Under the pieces are notes generated by a model. That model saw only the letters and a program-made list of their open reading frames with translations, was not told where the DNA came from and did not search any database. Position numbers and translations under genes: made by a program. Below, one piece after another: positions 58,573 to 64,000 of a DNA stretch of 64,000 bases (within the stretch, counting starts at the first letter, position 1; each line of letters starts with the position of its first letter). The DNA lies in contig NW_025064900.1 in assembly GCF_019112545.1 (NCBI RefSeq), positions 124,001 through 188,000 on the forward strand, read 5' to 3'. This DNA comes from Guyanagaster necrorhizus (taxonomy: Eukaryota > Basidiomycota > Agaricomycetes > Agaricales > Physalacriaceae).

Positions 58573-61500
58573 ATTAGTTCAAGACTTCTCCTTCCCTTCC
58601 TCAAGCCCAATTTGGCTAAAGGAACTGAACATTTCTTACTGACCTCTTCTCGATCAACCGAACAAGACACTATATGTTTTCCATCAACAGCTCTATCAAC
58701 TCTGAAGTACCCCCTTCCTCCATTGAATTGCTGACTGTTTTTCTAGAAACTCTAACAATCAGGATAATCAGAGATTATCAAGCAAAGGATGATGTCATCC
58801 AACAACTCATCAATGGCCTCTCTACTGAGGCCTGAATCACCAGAGACAGACCCAGACAAGGGTCTGAAGGCATGAGCCAATCAGATCCTTGCTAAGAGAA
58901 AGAGGAATCCCTTCTCAGTTCCCCACAAATCCTGACCTCTGACCCTGACTCCACTGACACATTGGTGGAAAAAGAGGAGGTCGAGCATAGCCAGCAGTGG
59001 GGAGATGAGCTCGATGAAGAGTATTAACAGTTGGCCGGAGTTGGCCGACCAACAGAGTGAGGCCCTGCCCCAAGAACTCAGGAACACCGTGAATGGCCTC
59101 TGAGCACTGAGTGGGATGAAAATCCTGAAGATGACCCCTACACCCCAGATCACTGGGACAAACCCAGAAACAATCAGGATCAAAGTACCAATCTTCAATC
59201 AACAGTCACCAAAGAAGAAAGTACAGGCAGTCAGGGACTCCTGTCAGCCAGAGGGCAAAAATGGGCCTCAGGCACTGAGTGGAACAAAGATCCCAAGGAC
59301 GACCCCTACAAGGACAACTGGTGGGACAACACCACTGATAAAGGAGAAAGTGGTCCAGATAGACTCCTATCCAGCAAGTCAGGAAGTAGCAGCATCCTGA
59401 CAGATGATGAGTCCTTTGATTGGACCATCAAAGCAAGAATACCACCCCAGCCAACATTCTGGATCAGCAATCAAGCCCTTCGAGGGTTCTTACACAAGAA
59501 GTTCACCACCCTCTTTTTCAATCAGAACTTCTTTGAGAAGTTCTGATAATATTCCTAATGTATCAAAGAGGAAAGGGAGTGGCAGCACAATGCCAAGACT
59601 GAGGGGGTATGAGATCTCCCCATCTGGAGGGTCCTATACTGGAAGGACTCTGATGATCCCCAAGGCCTATATTGGTCTGAGGGAGGAAGGAGAAATAGAA
59701 GAAGAGAGAAATTCTCTCTCTGGAAATAATCAGTGGTCGAAGCTTGTAGATGAAGGAAAATCAGAGGGGGAGGTCAGGATTAAGCAATATCTGAGGGAAC
59801 AACCAAAATTCCAACAGATCCTGAGGGGTGAGGAGATACTAGTATCAGGGATGCCTCTAGTACTGCCAGCAGATAAATACTTGCCATTCCCAGCAAGTAC
59901 CCTATCACCCTGGAGGAGTAATTCTTTCAGAAGCACCATGGCATCTTGGCTTTCCGAAGAGAAGCCAAAATACATAAACTCATAGAGATTCCCAATGCTG
60001 TGACCATTTGCTGGACAGCCATCCCTGGACAAAGCTGAAGGCAGTGTGCCTGAAGCACCTCCTCCAACAGAAGATGACCCTGAAGCACTTGCCCAGGGCT
60101 GGACTATTAGGAATGGGAAAATCATGCGAAAGGAAGCCCAAAAACTGGGAAGCCCCATTGCTGATGACAGGTCTCTTCATTCGTTTCTAGGACTCCTAAG
60201 CAGATAGGTGCAACCACCTCATGGCGGACTCCTGAACCCAATGCCTGTCCTTGATGCTGGTGCCCAGATTCTTCAAGTAAAACCAGTCCTCTGTGCTGAA
60301 CTCCACCTCTTTCAAGGAGCATCCAATGACATTAATTACTTCTTGGTCAACTGTGACCAATATTATCAGGTGTTCACCTCATACTTCCTCACCAACATGT
60401 ACAAGGTGACCTTTGCTATCACCCACATGGCAGACAAGGCCAAAACATAGTGGGTTCTGATCACCCCCACATTCTGGTCTACTACCAGGGACCATCACTG
60501 ATATCCCACATGGCCAGTCTTTAAACAGATGATCAGAGACAAATTCACAGACCCCACCATTCAGAAGATCCACAAACAAAAAATGAAAGAGTTCAAGATG
60601 GCTGAAAAACCAGCCACAGAATACTTCGATAAATTGGAATGACTTGGCACACTCACCGGGGTCTGAGAAGACACTGCCAACACCAGATGAATGGTCGAGT
60701 ATATGAAAATAGGATTACCATCCCATTACCTTATAACCATTTTGGATATCAGCCAAGATATTTCTGTGGGCTATGATGAATGGAAGAGCCAAATCATTAC
60801 TATGTACAAGGAGCAGCAACAACAGAAGGCAGAAGTGACTATCTTGGCCTATGACCATCGAAGTCAGGGACAGGGCTCAAAGCCCTTCACCTCTGGTGTG
60901 ACCACATCCACCAAGCCCAGTGGCTCGACTCCAACTTCTTATGGCATGAAGCAAACTGGTATGGGCACAACATATACCAGAATGGGTCAGCCGATGGATG
61001 TGGATTGCCTCAAGAAGGAGGGAAAGTGTTTCAACTGTGGCCAGAAGAGCCACATAGCACAAAACTGTCTACAGAAGAAGAACAAGCATATGCAAGAAGA
61101 CATTTGGGCATAGATTGCTGAATTGATGAAGAAAGATAAAAACCTCAGGCAAGACGACAAGCCCAAGGAGAGAAAAGATCAGGCCGAGCAGTAAGTGATT
61201 CCATTGACTCAGCCAAAGACTTAAGCAAAGTGTCACAATTATTTGCTGGATAAACTGACTCTGCAGTTACTCCACCTATGACTAAATTATGCGTGCATTC
61301 GAATATACTCAACATTATCGCTCATAATATAGAATCACCTAAAGGACTTATTTCAGAAACTCAATCACTGAAGAAAGGCCAAAGAGGGGCAGAGGGCCCC
61401 AAAGGTATGTTGCCCCTAAAAGTTCATCAAACTAAAACTTTAGAACGAACTCAATCGGCCGATGCTTGAACAGGAGTAGAGAACCCTATTAATTGGCTCC

Positions 61501-64000
61501 AACCATTTGGTACCAAATGGATGTGGTGAGCCATCAAGGATGCAAAGGATGAAGCTGCGGCAAAGGCCATACTCAAAAATTGGATCCATAAGACCCAAGT
61601 TGAGGAAGTGATCAATGATATGATCACAGGAATGTGAGAAGCAGAAAAGTGTTGGGCCTTGGAATGACTTGATGAACTGCATGGACCATGAAGGTTTCTC
61701 CAATGAACCAAGACATCAGGAAGAGACCTATTAACCGAAGCACAAATTGAAACCCTTACATCCTGAAGCACCTACAAGGTCACTGCTTTAATTGATAGCA
61801 GATGCACTGAGAGCTCTATCAATCAGGCTTTCATCGACATGCACGATCTCCTGATGCTAGCCACAGCAGCACCAATTCCTGTCTACAATATGGATGGAAC
61901 AAAGAATCAAGCCGGTTTGATCACCAAATATGTTGAGCTTAGACTCACCATTGGAGATCATTCTGAACGAATTGACCTGGCAGTAACTGATCTGAGAACC
62001 AAGAAAATATTCCTTGGACATGATTGGCTAATCTAACACAACCCACTCATTAATTGAAAGACTGGATGCCTCATTTTCACAAGATGCCAATGCTGAAAAA
62101 CTCCTTTTGAACTACTGGATAGTGACCCTGAGGACCAGTGGGACAAAGAGATAGGAGACAGCAAAACAATTCTTGCCATCGACCTACAAAAAGCTATTAG
62201 CATTCAGGCAGTATACCATGCTAATAACCTAGTGGCAAAGGCCAATGCCAGAAAGGAGGAGAGGACATTCAAGAAGATGGTACCTGAATGGACACATGAC
62301 TATCAGAATTTATTCAAAAAAGAAAGTTTCGATGAACTACCCAATGCAAAGCCCTGGGACCATGCCATTGAATTAATCCCCAACACGAATGCCAACTTAG
62401 ATTGCAGGTGTTATCCACTGAGCAATAATGAACAACAGGAACTGAACAAATCCTTGAAGAAAATTTATCTAGTGGGAGGATCTGACTATCAAAGTCACTG
62501 ATGGCATCACCCTTCTTTTTTGTCAAAAAGAAGGACAGGAAACTCTGACCAGTATAAGATTATCAGAAGCTAAATGAGATGACAATCAAGAATCACTATC
62601 CACTTCCTTTAATTGTGGAGTTAATGGACAAGCTCTAAAGTGCCAAATATTACACCAAACTGGATGTTCAGTGGAGATATAACAATGTGCACATCAAAGA
62701 AGGTGATGAGTGGAAGGCTGCTTTTCAAACCAACCACAGTTTGTTTGAACTGATAGTCATGTTCTTCAGACTCACCAATTCACCAGCTACCTTCCAGTGA
62801 ATGATGAATGATATCTTCAAAGATCTCATTGCTATGGGAAAGGTAACAATTTACCTGGATGATATTCTCATCATATCCAAAACTAAGGAGGAACACCAAA
62901 GAATAGTATAATAAGTGCTATCATTGATGAGGAAGCACCGACTCTTCCTCAAGGCTGAGAAGTGTGAATTCGAGGTATTGGAAAATGAATACCTCAGAGT
63001 CATCATTAGTGAAGGAAGCATCAGGATGGACCCTATCAAGGTAGCGAGAGTAACTGAATGGCTGAAACCAACCAAGAAGAAGGAATTACAATCATTTCTT
63101 GAATTCACCAACTTCTACTGATGATTTATCTGAGATTACAGCAAAATTATCCAACCAATAACACAATTAACCAGAAACTCCCCATGGACCTGGAGAATTT
63201 CCCAATGGGCAGCATTTAATGATCTTAAATGCTGGCTAGCTGAAGACATCATCCTGGCTATACCAAGCCAGGATGGAAGGTTCAGGGTGGAAGCCAACTC
63301 CAGTGAAGGCATGATTGGAGCCATACTCTCACAGAAACAAGATGGCAAATGGCGATCTGTCATCTTTATGTCAAAGGCACTCACAGTAACAGAGTGCAAC
63401 TATGAAATTTATGACAAGGAACTCCTTGCCATAATGCTTGCCCTTGCTGAATGGTGGCATTACCTCATTGGAGCCCATCACATCTTTGAAATCTGGACTG
63501 ATCACCAAAATCTCTGATACTTCTGGCAACCCCAAAAGCTTAATTGCAGATAAGCCAGATGGATCACAGATTTATCTGAGTACAAGTATACACTGCATCA
63601 CAAGGCTGGAGCAACAAACAAAAAGGCCAATTACCTCAGCCACAGGGTGGACCACAACCAAGGAGGAGACGACAACAAAGAGGTTGTATTATTACAACCT
63701 GAACACTTCTGGGCAATGACCATGCTGATGGAAGAAGAGGTGCACAAATGCATCAAGAGCACCACTCAGGATCCCCACAAGTGGGATCAGAGGATTGCCC
63801 CATCACTCAACCATGAGCAGAGACTGAAAAAGAAAGGGGGATTGATCTATTATGATGGACAGATCTATATCCCAAGAGATCAGGGACTGCAAGATGATAT
63901 TATTGCCACTTGTCATGATCACATGACCACTGGACATCCAGGAATCACTAAGACAAAGGAATTAGTCTTGAGGGAGTATTGGTGGCCAAAAATGAACCAA
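58573..64000 (+). mobile_element. Ty3/gypsy element C: Gag-Pol, best preserved copy, continues past the window
   Basis: Gag: Pro/Ser-rich leader (58900-60000), core at 60208-60690 (SNDINYFLVNCDQYYQVF) and an intact zinc knuckle CFNCGQKSHIAQNC (61027-61068). Protease at about 61780-62040 with IDSRCTES where IDSGCTGS is expected, and IFLGHDWLI. RT from about 62505 (SPFFFVKKKDRKL) with an intact YLDDILI near 62850. RNase H 63280-63530 (MIGAILSQKQDGKWRSVIF, YEIYDKELLAIMLALAEWW). The integrase zinc finger begins near 63910 (CHDHMTTGHPGITKTKEL) and runs off the window. The domain order is that of gypsy. It still has in-frame stops, mostly TGA/TAG, and keeps more CpG than other copies, so it is the youngest but already defective. 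Confidence 0.88.

Noticed and set aside
1..64000. CRISPR array, bacterial operons or riboswitches
   Set aside because: Introns, TATA boxes and eukaryotic retrotransposons show a fungal nuclear genome; no regularly spaced repeats of CRISPR type were seen.

Overview
The window looks like a compartmentalised basidiomycete (probably Agaricomycete) genome segment. This rests on introns of about 48-60 bp, a secreted intradiol dioxygenase, a myo-inositol oxygenase, LRR-type proteins of the kind found next to F-boxes, an NRPS-like A-T-TE synthetase, and Ty3/gypsy chromoviruses plus a Ty1/copia remnant. I cannot name the species. Positions and splice sites were read by eye; no alignment or database search was run.

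Layout. 1-5.85 kb is decayed chromovirus DNA: a 1.8 kb LTR-like repeat, an RNase H-integrase-chromodomain remnant with polypurine tract and LTR, then an inverted RT/RNase H remnant. 5.85-29.9 kb is low-copy DNA with normal CpG content and holds the convincing genes: an intradiol ring-cleavage dioxygenase (7140-8607, six exons), two tandem genes joining an unnamed N-terminal domain to a ubiquitin-like domain (13131-13724 broken, 14535-15153 intact), an LRR-like gene (16475-17769, minus), a nine-exon myo-inositol oxygenase (21122-22454), an LRR-like pseudogene, an adenylation-domain fragment, and a third member of the N-terminal-domain family (27718-28236, minus) that carries a CCHC zinc knuckle where its relatives carry ubiquitin.

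29.9-39.6 kb is a decayed duplicated block. It contains an NRPS-like A-T-TE gene (30513-34327, minus) with stops and frameshifts, a second LRR pseudogene, and a second copy of the start of the NRPS-like gene in opposite orientation (38770-39555). These form an inverted repeat with arms of about 1 kb. A copia element is inserted into the second copy at 39556.

39.6-64 kb is almost entirely retrotransposon: copia RNase H, four gypsy gag-pol remnants in both orientations, two more full 1.8 kb LTR-like repeats, a 1.4 kb relative, and a better preserved gypsy element (58055 to beyond the window end).

Themes. CpG is nearly absent from the repeats and normal in the gene island, and several in-frame stops are CGA to TGA changes, which fits cytosine methylation and deamination of repeats. 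The most unusual item is the three-member family that keeps the same N-terminal domain and the same phase-1 intron but has either a ubiquitin-like or a copia-Gag-like zinc-knuckle C-terminal exon.
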